64,000 bases of DNA from Flexilinea sp. (GCA_026645735.1 JAPKMT010000003.1:1-64000); one strand, 5' to 3'; counted from the first letter of the stretch, positions 16,493 to 25,386 are shown. The notes: generated by a model from the letters alone, not told the origin. A program made the numbers and translations.

Positions 16493-17365
16493 ATGAACGA
16501 GCGTTATGAGTTAAATAAAAATCTTGCACAGATGCTGAAAGGGGGGGTCATCATGGATGTGACATCTCCGGAACAGGCATGTATTGCTGAAAATGCGGGT
16601 GCATGCGCGGTGATGGCGTTGGAACGGATTCCTGCAGACATTCGGGCTGCAGGTGGAGTTTCGCGCATGAGTGATCCGAAGATGATCAGGGAAATCCAGC
16701 AGGCCGTTTCAATCCCGGTCATGGCGAAAGTACGAATCGGGCATTTTGTAGAAGCTCAAATTCTGGAAGCTATTGAGATTGATTATATCGATGAAAGTGA
16801 AGTGCTTTCACCGGCAGATGATATATACCACATCGATAAAACGAAATTCCGTGTTCCCTTTGTTTGCGGAGCAAAGGATTTGGGCGAAGCATTACGAAGA
16901 ATTTCAGAGGGAGCATCGATGATTCGCACGAAAGGGGAACCTGGAACCGGCGATATTATTCAGGCTGTCCGTCATATGCGGATCATGATGTCACAAATCC
17001 GGCAAATCCAAAACCAGCGTGAAGATGAGCTGTTTCAAACTGCAAAGGAACTGCAGGTTTCCTGTGAACTCGTCCAATATGTTCATCAAAATGGAAAACT
17101 TCCTGTCGTTAATTTTGCCGCAGGCGGGGTTGCAACCCCTGCAGATGCTGCTTTAATGATGCAGCTTGGAGCAGAAGGTGTATTCGTGGGGTCCGGGATT
17201 TTCAAATCTGGCAATCCCGCAAAACGAGCGGAAGCTATCGTAAAATCAGTAACCAATTTCAATAATCCCGGTCTGATTGCACAACTCTCTGAAGATTTGG
17301 GAGAAGCAATGGTCGGGATTAATGAACAGGAAATTGATCTTCTGATGGCAGAGCGTGGTAAATAA
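16493..17365 (+). CDS. pdxS: Pyridoxal 5'-phosphate synthase lyase subunit PdxS
   Basis: Condenses ribose 5-phosphate, glyceraldehyde 3-phosphate and ammonia to PLP in the DXP-independent route. 290 residues, TIM barrel. It starts with the usual lead ([20 protein letters not shown]), carries the catalytic lysine in [11 protein letters not shown] and phosphate loops ([35 protein letters not shown]). It overlaps pdxT by one nucleotide (TAATG), so the two subunits are translationally coupled. Confidence 0.98.
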   Translation: MNERYELNKNLAQMLKGGVIMDVTSPEQACIAENAGACAVMALERIPADIRAAGGVSRMSDPKMIREIQQAVSIPVMAKVRIGHFVEAQILEAIEIDYIDESEVLSPADDIYHIDKTKFRVPFVCGAKDLGEALRRISEGASMIRTKGEPGTGDIIQAVRHMRIMMSQIRQIQNQREDELFQTAKELQVSCELVQYVHQNGKLPVVNFAAGGVATPADAALMMQLGAEGVFVGSGIFKSGNPAKRAEAIVKSVTNFNNPGLIAQLSEDLGEAMVGINEQEIDLLMAERGK

Positions 17366-17928
17366 TGATTGGAGTTCTGGCATTACAGGGTGGTTTTATC
17401 GAACATATTCATGCACTTGATAAATTAGGTGTTGCAAATTTTGAAATTCGCGACCTGAACGATTTGGAGAGAAACTCGCTGGACGGATTAATTCTGCCGG
17501 GAGGCGAAAGCACAACTATTGGGAAACTACTTTGCAACAGCGGACTTTTTCAGAGAATTAGCGACCTGATTCGTAACGGCATTCCCGTTTTAGGTACATG
17601 TGCCGGCATGATTCTGCTGGCAAAAAAAATCATCAACGATGATCGGCTTTACTTTCAGTCAATGGATATTTCAGTGAAAAGGAATGCTTTTGGCAGACAG
17701 CTTGGAAGTTTTTTTGCAATTGAGAATTTTGAAGGAATCGGAAAAATTCCAATGACATTCATTCGTGCTCCGTGGATCGAACAGATCAATGATGCAAGTG
17801 TTCAAATCCTTTGCCGCAGAGATGGCCATGTTGTTGCTGCCAGACAGAAAAATATGCTGGTAACATCCTTTCATCCGGAGCTGACCAACGATCTCAGTGT
17901 ACATCAATATTTTCTGGATACATTCTGA
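17365..17928 (+). CDS. pdxT: Pyridoxal 5'-phosphate synthase glutaminase subunit PdxT
   Basis: Class I glutamine amidotransferase that feeds ammonia to PdxS. 187 residues. [14 protein letters not shown] at the N-terminus, PGGESTT oxyanion region, nucleophile cysteine in GTCAGMILL and the His-Glu pair in SFHPELT complete the triad. Coupled to pdxS by a TAATG overlap and followed by a strong terminator. Confidence 0.97.
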   Translation: MIGVLALQGGFIEHIHALDKLGVANFEIRDLNDLERNSLDGLILPGGESTTIGKLLCNSGLFQRISDLIRNGIPVLGTCAGMILLAKKIINDDRLYFQSMDISVKRNAFGRQLGSFFAIENFEGIGKIPMTFIRAPWIEQINDASVQILCRRDGHVVAARQKNMLVTSFHPELTNDLSVHQYFLDTF

Positions 17929-17940
17929 AAAACACATAAC

Positions 17941-17985
17941 AAAAAAGGCTGTCCTAAAAAAAATGAAGGACAGCCTTTTTTGTTT
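17941..17985. terminator. Bidirectional terminator between pdxT and the anti-sigma gene
   Basis: A perfect 15-bp stem, AAAAAAGGCTGTCCT with AGGACAGCCTTTTTT, separated by 11 nt. A-run on one side and T-run on the other make it functional for both convergent transcripts. Confidence 0.88.
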
Positions 17986-17995
17986 TTCGACCATA

Positions 17996-18271
17996 TCATG
18001 ATGGATCCTGATGATCCATCCACTCATTTAACGCTAATTTTTTAAATAAGCGCTCACGAATATCGTCTGGCAGATTTGTTTCATCCGAAGCACATCTTTC
18101 GTACAATTCAACTGTCTTTTTCAATGTATCGACCACTATGCGGCAATTCTTACAATTTTTCAGATGTTCTTCAATCTCTGAGCATAGTTCTGCCTGCAAA
18201 TCACCGTCAATAAAGTCTGAAAGGTTCCCCAACATTTGTTTGCATGATGAAGTATAAGTATGGTTTATCAT
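17996..18271 (-). CDS. Zinc-finger anti-sigma factor (ZAS type)
   Basis: 91 residues, soluble, no membrane segment. The zinc anti-sigma motif HxxxCxxC is present as EEHLKNCKNC, preceded by SDFIDGDLQAELCSEIEEH. It overlaps the upstream ECF sigma gene by 4 nt (ATGA), the usual arrangement of a cognate sigma/anti-sigma pair. Lacking a membrane domain, it probably senses a cytoplasmic signal such as redox state or zinc. It is the last gene of the minus-strand Trs-like operon. Confidence 0.9.
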   Translation of the reverse strand: MINHTYTSSCKQMLGNLSDFIDGDLQAELCSEIEEHLKNCKNCRIVVDTLKKTVELYERCASDETNLPDDIRERLFKKLALNEWMDHQDPS

Positions 18272-18873
18272 AATTCTTTTTCCTCCACGAAAAACTTGTT
18301 GAAGTATCCTGAAAGCTTTTTTCTTAAAATCAGCCGTGCCCGCATCAGTCTGATTTTTACATTGTTTTCACTGATTCCTAACGAATCAGCCGTTTCCTGC
18401 GTCGATAACCCTTCCATATCACGCATCACAAAGACAATTCGTAAAGATTCCGGAAGGCTTTGGACCGCCTGATCCAAAAAATGACGACTTTCTTTGGAGA
18501 GCAGCTCCCTTTCAGGCAAACAACAGAAATCGACAATGTCTTTTTGTTCAATATCCATGTCTTCAGAAAATGGTTCATTGTTATCGATCGAAATGATCTG
18601 CGGCTTTTGTATCCGAATTTGCATCAATGCCTCATTCAGCGCGATGCGGTGGAGCCAGGTATATAACGCGGACCGATTTTCAAAATCTGGTATGGCCCGA
18701 TAGGCTTTGATATAGGTGTCTTGAAGAATATCCTCCGCATCCTGTTCATTGCCCAACAATTGAAGCAGCGTATTATAAATTTTTCCGGACGTCTCATCAA
18801 CTAACATCGCAAAAGACTCCCGGTCTCCGGATTTTAATTTTTCTAATTGAATTGTGGATCTTTCTTGGTTCAT
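18268..18873 (-). CDS. ECF-type RNA polymerase sigma factor
   Basis: 201 residues. Region 2 is visible in DAEDILQDTYIKAYRAIPDF and RSALYTWLHRIALN; region 4 in LPESLRIVFVMRDMEGLSTQ followed by ETADSLGISENNVKIRLMRARL. A longer than usual linker between regions 2 and 4 contains an adjacent cysteine pair (DFCCLPE). Its ATG overlaps the stop of the CoA ligase gene (ATGA) and its own stop overlaps the anti-sigma start, so it is translated as part of the same operon. Confidence 0.93.
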   Translation of the reverse strand: MNQERSTIQLEKLKSGDRESFAMLVDETSGKIYNTLLQLLGNEQDAEDILQDTYIKAYRAIPDFENRSALYTWLHRIALNEALMQIRIQKPQIISIDNNEPFSEDMDIEQKDIVDFCCLPERELLSKESRHFLDQAVQSLPESLRIVFVMRDMEGLSTQETADSLGISENNVKIRLMRARLILRKKLSGYFNKFFVEEKEL

Positions 18874-20186
18874 GACGTGATTCTTTTTTTTCTCATTTCA
18901 AAAGCAGAGTCTGGAAATCCAATTTTATTTTCAATAATTATATGCTTAATAGTTGGATACTGATTGCTGATCATCCATTCTATTAAGGCTGCGTTTTGAA
19001 AATTGAATTCTGTTTCCCAGTATAAATTCAGGTTTATAGTTTGATCAATCCATGCAGCATCAAAACCGTTGATTCCGGATTGCGTAAAGATTATGTCATC
19101 CAGTTCCTGGATAGTGATGACGAAATAGTCATCTTCTTTTCGTTTTTTAATCCATTCATATGTTTTTAATGTCGTGCCGCATGGGCAATCACCAGGCAGA
19201 ACCCGACTGATATCTTTGGTTTTATACCGGATCAGAGGCATTCCACTTCGTGTAAGCGTAGTGAGAACCACTTCTCCATGTTGACCGTCCGGTACCGGAA
19301 GTCCATGTGAATCGATCAATTCAAAATAAATATCTGCTTCCCGCAAATGAAATCCTCTCACTGCAGCACAATCAATTCCGACTCCCAATCCAGCTTCCGT
19401 CATTCCGTAGTGTTGTAATACGCTGCAATTCCAACCATTTCGAATTTGATTCATCAGGGAAGGGGCTGCATAATCGGTAGATAACAGGATGGAACGAACC
19501 GGACATTTTTTCTTTCCAGCCATTTGCCATGCTCGAACCAGCGTAAATACTTGTTTCGGCGTACCGACAAGCGTTTGAATTTGAAGCGCTTCGATCCGTT
19601 CATTGGTTGCGAATGGATCAGTAAACGGTCCATGCTGGATTCCGACAGAGCCGATTCTTTCGATACCTTTCTGCAGGAGATCTCCAACACTGCCAGGTAT
19701 CTTTCCAGGGAGCAGGATTAATACCTTATATCCCGGTTCGATCAAGGTAGACATACCGACACCAAAAAAAATAATCGTCAATTCTTGGTCTTCCCGTGTA
19801 AAATAAATGCGCTTTGGTTTCCCGGTAGTGCCGGATGTATCGAGTGTGACGATTCGGGCAATCTCGCTTTGGGAGACACAGATCATCCGATTCCCTTCTA
19901 TTGAAATATCGTCTGCTGTTGTAAACGGGAATTTTTCAAATTCATTAAAACTGTTCAGTTGTTCAGGCGATGATGCGAACATTTTTTTATAAAATAGGCT
20001 GTAATGCCTGACGTATTGAATCACCTGATTCAGCCTGGACAGTTGCCATTCCTGTAAAATTTGTGATGAAAGTGCATTTTGGGGAATGCCAATTTTTCGT
20101 TCAATTTCAAATTGAACAGGTGTTTTGGGAAACACCGAAGGTTTAAATTCGCTTATGTCATAATTGAGGCATGATAACAGACTCAT
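18870..20186 (-). CDS. PaaK-like AMP-dependent CoA ligase of the Trs-type cluster (DVU_1553-like)
   Basis: 438 residues, related to phenylacetate-CoA ligase. The adenylate-forming loop is TLDTSGTTGKPKRIYF (about residues 114-129), the A5 motif QHYGMTEAGLG, and a CxC-containing segment GDCPCGTTLKTYEWIKKR typical of the PaaK branch. It activates an unknown carboxylate with ATP and CoA, or only adenylates it. It overlaps both neighbours by 4 nt (ATGA), the radical SAM gene upstream and the sigma factor downstream. The assignment to the DVU_1553 family rests on this neighbourhood. Confidence 0.82.
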   Translation of the reverse strand: MSLLSCLNYDISEFKPSVFPKTPVQFEIERKIGIPQNALSSQILQEWQLSRLNQVIQYVRHYSLFYKKMFASSPEQLNSFNEFEKFPFTTADDISIEGNRMICVSQSEIARIVTLDTSGTTGKPKRIYFTREDQELTIIFFGVGMSTLIEPGYKVLILLPGKIPGSVGDLLQKGIERIGSVGIQHGPFTDPFATNERIEALQIQTLVGTPKQVFTLVRAWQMAGKKKCPVRSILLSTDYAAPSLMNQIRNGWNCSVLQHYGMTEAGLGVGIDCAAVRGFHLREADIYFELIDSHGLPVPDGQHGEVVLTTLTRSGMPLIRYKTKDISRVLPGDCPCGTTLKTYEWIKKRKEDDYFVITIQELDDIIFTQSGINGFDAAWIDQTINLNLYWETEFNFQNAALIEWMISNQYPTIKHIIIENKIGFPDSAFEMRKKRITS

Positions 20187-21550
20187 CGATAGATCGAGAT
20201 CCCGGATTCGTTGGTTAGATTACAAGCACAGAAAGGAATCAGATTCCCTTCTGGTGAGACGATCATAATATAACAGCTTTTTAGGCGTGCCAAGTCTAAA
20301 TTCCATGCATCCTGGAAAGCCATTCCTGAAATGGTGAATTGGAAATTCTTTTTCCGTTCCAGGAAATGTTCCCATTCAAAAAATAATGGCTTTGTATCCA
20401 TTTGTTTTATAGGACTTTTTTCGGGAAAAGTCCATGTTTTTGCAACAAAATTTTGAGCTTTAAGGCGACTGATTGAAGCTTCCTTGGGCTTACAGCAGCA
20501 ACTTTCCATTTTTTCATTGGGAATAAATTTGGATAACGCTTTTAAGGATCCATCCTCCATCAAAACAAAATTAGCCTGGAAACCACACATGGGGTGTTGC
20601 CCGCCGCCCGGTTTAAAATGCTGGACTTTGATCAATCCATTTGTCTGTTCTTCCACTTTTTGGAAAATTTCCGGAATCGTTAACCGGTCCTTATTCTCAG
20701 GTTTTTGAATATTTCTCCCGGAATAACAGACAGGCTGGATATGAACACAACGAACCACTGGAATCTGTGCAACAGCAAAACGAATGATATCTCCCAGATT
20801 CCAGTCATTGATTCCGGGGATTATCGTCGGAACAAGGACAACGCCGATTTCAACTTTCTGACATCGTTCCACGACTTTCATCTTCAGGTCGAAAAGCGGT
20901 TTGCCGCGAATGCGTTGGTAGATTGTATCTTCTGTCCCATCAAACTGGAGATAAACTGTATTTAATCCAGCTTCTTTCAACGTTTCCAGAAAGCCATCTT
21001 GCTCAGCAATTCGAATTCCGTTGGTATTGAGTTGAAAGAAGTTAAATCCCAACTGTTTCCCCATCTTGATGATCTCCGGAAGATCATTCCGGAGCGATGG
21101 TTCGCCACCAGAAAGCTGAATATTAAACGGCCCGCCTGCTTCCATAAGCTTCTGATACCAGAAATGGATGGTCTCCAGCGAAGGATCCTTTTGACTGGAG
21201 CTTCCGGCAGAAGCATAACAAACAGGACATTGCAGATTGCAGCGTTGGGTGACTTCCAATAAAACACAACAAGGCTGCTGTTCGTGATCCGGACAGAGTC
21301 CGCAGTCATAGGGACAGCCTTGATTCAAATCGGTAAATGGATGATCCGGATGAGATGGATTGTTTTTTATCCCCCAGGTTTCCAGCGAGGGTTCACCTCG
21401 CCAGGTAATTGTAGAGAAAAAACCATGTTCAGGACACGTTTTTTCTAAATAGACTTGATTGTTCTGTTGGATAACCTCCACTGCAGGAATAACTTTTAAA
21501 CAAACAGGGCATACACTTTGTGTATGAGAAAAAATTTGCCCTTCAGTCAT
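20183..21550 (-). CDS. Radical SAM protein, TrsS-like
   Basis: 455 residues from the ATG at 21550. Order of motifs: N-terminal CPVC and TCPEHG zinc-like segment (residues 14-42), GCPYDCGLC (79-86), the radical SAM cluster CNLQCPVC (C104, C108, C111), GGEPSLR, then a cysteine-rich C-terminal SPASM-like part (MESCCCKPKE, FCACN). This architecture is shared by the Tes/MJ0619-type radical SAM enzymes and by TrsS. Some TrsS proteins are selenoproteins; this one has no in-frame TGA and uses cysteines. It overlaps the C-GCAxxG-C-C gene by 8 nt, with a run of nine G just before its start. The substrate is unknown. Confidence 0.85.
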   Translation of the reverse strand: MTEGQIFSHTQSVCPVCLKVIPAVEVIQQNNQVYLEKTCPEHGFFSTITWRGEPSLETWGIKNNPSHPDHPFTDLNQGCPYDCGLCPDHEQQPCCVLLEVTQRCNLQCPVCYASAGSSSQKDPSLETIHFWYQKLMEAGGPFNIQLSGGEPSLRNDLPEIIKMGKQLGFNFFQLNTNGIRIAEQDGFLETLKEAGLNTVYLQFDGTEDTIYQRIRGKPLFDLKMKVVERCQKVEIGVVLVPTIIPGINDWNLGDIIRFAVAQIPVVRCVHIQPVCYSGRNIQKPENKDRLTIPEIFQKVEEQTNGLIKVQHFKPGGGQHPMCGFQANFVLMEDGSLKALSKFIPNEKMESCCCKPKEASISRLKAQNFVAKTWTFPEKSPIKQMDTKPLFFEWEHFLERKKNFQFTISGMAFQDAWNLDLARLKSCYIMIVSPEGNLIPFCACNLTNESGISIYR

Positions 21551-21995
21551 CCAGCCCCCCCCCGGAAAGATCAAAACCATTTTCGACTAATAATTCTTTG
21601 ATAAATTGCAGTGTTTCAGCAATCATAACAGGGCATCGATCCATATCAATTTTTCCGGAATTCAATCCTAAAATCTCGTTACAATGAATTCCACCATAGA
21701 TTTCACCATATTTTTGTTTATACCATTTCAGCAGATCTTCGATCATGAACATCAGACGAACATCATCATGATCTTGTGCAGATCCTTTTCCTGCATATAG
21801 TCCTAATACTGCAACGGCACCGGTGAGTACCCCGCAGAGGTCACCGGACCATCCCAACCCTCCTGCGAAACCCGTCATTGCGCGAACAACCTCCGGATTA
21901 TCTTTCCCCTGCATTTCTAAAGCCTGGATCATCATGATTTGTCCGCAATTGTACCCCTGACGGCCATATTCCAATAATTCTTCCATTTCATCCAT
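21543..21995 (-). CDS. C-GCAxxG-C-C family protein (DVU_1555-like)
   Basis: 150 residues starting at the ATG at 21995 with AAGGAG 7 nt upstream; a GTG one codon earlier is the alternative start. The four family cysteines are visible: YNCGQ (C17), GDLCGVLTGAVAVLG (C54), IHCNEIL (C105) and DRCPVMI (C121). They probably bind metal or carry redox chemistry. The gene ends in a run of nine G residues that encodes SGGGLDD. A mobile repeat occupies the spacer upstream of it, between it and the methyltransferase gene of the same operon. Confidence 0.87.
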   Translation of the reverse strand: MDEMEELLEYGRQGYNCGQIMMIQALEMQGKDNPEVVRAMTGFAGGLGWSGDLCGVLTGAVAVLGLYAGKGSAQDHDDVRLMFMIEDLLKWYKQKYGEIYGGIHCNEILGLNSGKIDMDRCPVMIAETLQFIKELLVENGFDLSGGGLDD

Positions 21996-22093
21996 CACTA
22001 ACTCCTTTTAACCGGTACCGATTCCGTATTCTGATTTTCAGAAATTCTCCAATCGGAAATCTTTACAATTGAATAACTTTAACAAACCAGGAA

Positions 22094-22192
22094 TCTGATC
22101 GGCAATAATTCGAAATATGGATAAGCTTTTCGAATTGAAAGAGAAAATTTGTTGTTGCATTGTTTTTAGATTTCGAATTACTGTCTGATCGG
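22094..22192. repeat. MITE-like element inside the Trs-like operon, perfect 9-bp target duplication
   Basis: The body 22103-22183 (81 bp) begins CAATAATTCGAAATATGG and ends TTTCGAATTACTG; the ends are inverted repeats (12 of 13). It is flanked by TCTGATCGG at 22094-22102 and 22184-22192 (9/9 identical). Only the left arm of the core palindrome is present (TTGTTGTTGCATTGTTTTT). It separates the methyltransferase stop from the C-GCAxxG-C-C start. Confidence 0.82.
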
Positions 22193-22194
22193 AT

Positions 22195-22782
22195 TTAAAT
22201 ACAAGATTGAGCGTTTTTTCTCCCAATTAGAATAAAATAACCCAGATTTTTCGATCCTTTAATTCCATGGTGCCCGTTAGAAATACAAAAAGACTCTGTT
22301 AAATCTTGCTTCCATAATATTTCAAAAATTAGATTTCTCAATTCCCGCGTATGGTCTTCCCATAGAATGATCTGGAATCCTGCCTTCTGAATCACTTCAA
22401 GATACAGATTTTTCGTATGCAGACGATAAGAATTGTCTTGATCTGACTGCAAGTACAGATCACTCAATAATAGCAATCCAGATTGCTTCAGGATCCGGTG
22501 TGCTTCGGATAATCCTGCTGAAGGATCATCTTGAATAGAAAGTACACATTCCATCATAACTGCATCAAAAAAATTCGTTGACAAAGGTAAATTATGAAAA
22601 TTACCTTGAACAAAACCGATATCTTCTGATTTTCTGAATCGAATTTCCTGATCGATACCAGTTGCTTGAAATTCTTTATGATGAAGAAAATCACACACAA
22701 TTCCATTTCCGCATCCCAAATCTACAATGGATGCATGATCGGGAATTCCGCTCAATTCGATCAAACGTTCTGTCAGTTTCAA
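22195..22782 (-). CDS. Class I SAM-dependent methyltransferase (DVU_1556-like)
   Basis: Rossmann methyltransferase with the SAM loop IVDLGCGNGIVCDFL and post-I to III motifs (FDAVMMECVLSI, HRILKQSGLLLLSDLY). The first conventional start in frame is the TTG at 22782. Fourteen more in-frame codons upstream encode SALSFETCFHPGG, which looks like family sequence, beginning at an ATA (22824-22822) that overlaps the previous gene's stop as TAATA and sits 7 nt from a GAGG. The true start may therefore be this AUA codon, or an ATG changed to ATA. The substrate is unknown, probably the product of the neighbouring radical SAM/ligase chemistry. Confidence 0.82.
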   Translation of the reverse strand: MKLTERLIELSGIPDHASIVDLGCGNGIVCDFLHHKEFQATGIDQEIRFRKSEDIGFVQGNFHNLPLSTNFFDAVMMECVLSIQDDPSAGLSEAHRILKQSGLLLLSDLYLQSDQDNSYRLHTKNLYLEVIQKAGFQIILWEDHTRELRNLIFEILWKQDLTESFCISNGHHGIKGSKNLGYFILIGRKNAQSCI

Positions 22783-22823
22783 TCCACCTGGATGGAAGCA
22801 TGTTTCAAATGATAAGGCTGATA

Positions 22824-23036
22824 TTACTTATCCTCCATTTGCTGTTCAATTTCGAGCATCTTATGAATCGCCAAGGATTCAGGAATAAAAACCTGCCCGC
22901 AATTCTTGCAGACCGGAAGATCCACTGGAAACGATCCCTCCAAATATGACACAACCACTTTTTTTAATTCCAGTTCACAATTGCATTTATCACAACGCCA
23001 ATGTGAAAATTCATCATTATTAACATACTGTGCCAT
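22824..23036 (-). CDS. Small CxxC-CxxC redox/zinc-ribbon protein (DVU_1557-like)
   Basis: 70 residues. WRCDKCNCELELKKV and PVCKNCGQVFIPESLA form a rubredoxin-like or zinc-ribbon knuckle pair (C15, C18 and C43, C46), with one extra Cys20. The gene starts in a 1-nt overlap (TGATG) with the dicluster oxidoreductase gene and leads straight into the methyltransferase, so it is tightly embedded in the operon. Its role is unknown; electron transfer or metal binding is likely. Confidence 0.85.
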   Translation of the reverse strand: MAQYVNNDEFSHWRCDKCNCELELKKVVVSYLEGSFPVDLPVCKNCGQVFIPESLAIHKMLEIEQQMEDK

Positions 23037-25324
23037 CAGTTTGCCTCCTCGATGAACATTCTGTGAGAATATGCAGAAAAAATCTGAAATCCGTCCTCTT
23101 TCGGCAAGTACTCAATCCAATATGTTACATGTCCCGGAGTGGCATGTGCGAGATAATGTCCGGTTTGTGTATTGATCATACGGTTTCCTGTTTCCAGCGT
23201 TTGATCAATCACCTGTTGTATATCCTCCAATAAAATCATTCTTTCTTCCAGCAGTTCGCGGACTTCTTCGGATATAAAAAGCCGGATCTTTTCATAAGGT
23301 TCAGATGCATTCATTTCTTCTCTCCAGTACTTTTTTAAAAGGTGCTTTTTTACCCGGCTGCGGTTTTCATGCCGCATGGAATAATCCGGTCTGGGCATTG
23401 GTTTAGCGTTGATGATTCGATCCGGTTCAAAGAACAAATCTAAAAGGTGATACGCGTTTTTCCCCCGTTTGAGAAAAAAATCGCGGCACATAGCGCAATA
23501 GGTCAAATAATCATGACAATTTTCTGCTGCAAGAGCATCCACAGCAGCATCGCTGAGCGAGCGATTCGCATTCCAGGCATTTCCTCCGTAAGTACAGCAG
23601 GAAGTGTTGTCCCTGTTTAGCGGGAGTTCTTCTACCTGAATTCCAAGTTTCCCTGCCAATGAACGCACAGCATCCTGATCCTCTGTTTGATATCTTGCTC
23701 CGCATGGATCATGAATTGCAAAGGTTTGAACTCTTTCGTGTTGTTTCGGGGAAATATCCATTTGATCCAATATGGTCCAAAGAGAACGTATCTTTAACTC
23801 AGGATAAAAATTTCGAAATGTCTGCATACAACCCGGACAACCGACAATCAATTCAGGATTCCCCAAGAATTTCACTTCCTGAAGCAATTCATTACGAGCC
23901 TGCTGAAATTTTCCATTTTCTCCAGCCCAATCCGCAATGATCCCGCAGCATCGCAACAGCAAGCCGGTGGATTCACTGAATTTCTCTTGTAATAAATCAT
24001 AGACCTTTTCCACAGCAGATGGATTGGAGGCAGGTAATTGACATCCGGGGAAGAATACATAGGAACAAACTTTTTGTCCTTCCGGACTTTTCGCCAAAGC
24101 AAATGCATCACTGTTTGAAAAACTCATATCACGCAAAGCAAAATCAAATGCAGAAGGAGGCATTTTTTTTGTTTCCACCATAGTTTGCCTTGTTTCCCGG
24201 ATGACATCCTGAAAATTTAAATGATTCGGGCATACGCTTTCACATTGACCACAAACGGAACAGGAATTGATCATATTGTTTTTTTGGCGCAATCCGGTAC
24301 AGATGGATATATTATTGTATACCTGTCGCAAATAAACCCGGGGATAAGCTTCATAATGACGGATAAATTCACACCCTTTGGCACATTCCATACAAGTACA
24401 TTGGATGCATCTGGCAGCTTCCTTCCTGGCAGTTTCTTCGTCCGGTGTTACCTGAGAGTTCTGGATTAAAGAATGGGATGGAGAGACGGATGCTAACGAA
24501 GTAAACAGACGCGTCTCATAACTGCCTTCATCGGATCTGGAAGCAGTCATCGATACATTTTGAATAAATCGGTCCATTGAAATCGCAGCCCGTCTTCCGT
24601 CCGCTGCCTGTTCAATCCAGAATTCCGGACCGGCAGAGCCTCCGAATATGCCATTGCCTTCTGTCATGCGGGTAATTGGATCGATGGTGCGTATTTCCTG
24701 ATTGTCAGAAATATACACACAAATGAATTCATCTTCCTTAATTACGAATCTCCCAGAGTCAGATTTCCTTTGGATCAATAATTCCCCTATTGGTTGGGAA
24801 AAATGAAATTCGATTCCCATCTTTTCAAGGAGAGAAACCGTGTCATCGATGATCTGAAAGGGTAAAACCGTTTCTGAAAAATTTCTTAGAAATCCGCCTG
24901 CTGAGGATGCTGGTTCATAGATCTGAGTGATGTAACCTTTTCGGCGGAGATCATAAGCTGCTGTTAGGACATCTAAACCGGAACCCAGAAAGGCTACTTT
25001 TTTATTTTTTAAGGGGAGCCTTGTGGGGAGAAAGGATCGATCAGACTGAGAGTCAAGGAATAATTCCATTGAACGGACATCTATCCCGTCACCAATTTCT
25101 GCAAGCCGGCATTTTTTCTGGCATGGTGCCTCACAAATCCGGCTCAATATGGATGGCAACGGGACACTTTTTCGATATGTTTTCAGCGCTCCTTCCACAT
25201 CGTTTTCTTTCAATTGGCGGAGCATTAATCGGGCATCCACATGCAATGGGCAGGCAGCAGTACAAGCTGGTGCTTCTTCCTGAATGCAGTATGATTCCAA
25301 CATCCGTAATTTCTGTTGATCCAT
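23036..25324 (-). CDS. Pyridine nucleotide-disulfide oxidoreductase/dicluster-binding protein
   Basis: 762 residues, soluble, three modules. 1-100: GltD-type iron-sulfur domain (CIQEEAPACTAACPLHVDAR, CEAPCQKKC). About 105-250: FAD module starting KKVAFLGSGLDVLTAAYDLR. About 300-640: two-cluster ferredoxin-like region (CIQCTCMECAKGC, SCSVCGQCESVCPNH) and two HdrB/GlpC-like cysteine-rich CCG domains (FFPGCQLPASNP...LLRCCG, CGARYQTEDQ...NTSCCTYGG). A C-terminal 90-residue tail is hydrophilic. It should pass electrons between NAD(P)H, ferredoxin and a disulfide-type acceptor. It is the first gene of the operon, with a GAGGAA ribosome site. Confidence 0.85.
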   Translation of the reverse strand: MDQQKLRMLESYCIQEEAPACTAACPLHVDARLMLRQLKENDVEGALKTYRKSVPLPSILSRICEAPCQKKCRLAEIGDGIDVRSMELFLDSQSDRSFLPTRLPLKNKKVAFLGSGLDVLTAAYDLRRKGYITQIYEPASSAGGFLRNFSETVLPFQIIDDTVSLLEKMGIEFHFSQPIGELLIQRKSDSGRFVIKEDEFICVYISDNQEIRTIDPITRMTEGNGIFGGSAGPEFWIEQAADGRRAAISMDRFIQNVSMTASRSDEGSYETRLFTSLASVSPSHSLIQNSQVTPDEETARKEAARCIQCTCMECAKGCEFIRHYEAYPRVYLRQVYNNISICTGLRQKNNMINSCSVCGQCESVCPNHLNFQDVIRETRQTMVETKKMPPSAFDFALRDMSFSNSDAFALAKSPEGQKVCSYVFFPGCQLPASNPSAVEKVYDLLQEKFSESTGLLLRCCGIIADWAGENGKFQQARNELLQEVKFLGNPELIVGCPGCMQTFRNFYPELKIRSLWTILDQMDISPKQHERVQTFAIHDPCGARYQTEDQDAVRSLAGKLGIQVEELPLNRDNTSCCTYGGNAWNANRSLSDAAVDALAAENCHDYLTYCAMCRDFFLKRGKNAYHLLDLFFEPDRIINAKPMPRPDYSMRHENRSRVKKHLLKKYWREEMNASEPYEKIRLFISEEVRELLEERMILLEDIQQVIDQTLETGNRMINTQTGHYLAHATPGHVTYWIEYLPKEDGFQIFSAYSHRMFIEEAN

Positions 25325-25386
25325 GTTGTTTTTTCCTCTGAAATATTGATTGTATTCGGATTTGACCCGTTCGTAAAGTTCAATGA

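Noticed and set aside
20183-21550. Selenocysteine in the radical SAM protein
   Set aside because: Some relatives are selenoproteins, but no in-frame TGA lies within the gene and the C-terminal cluster is made of ordinary cysteines.
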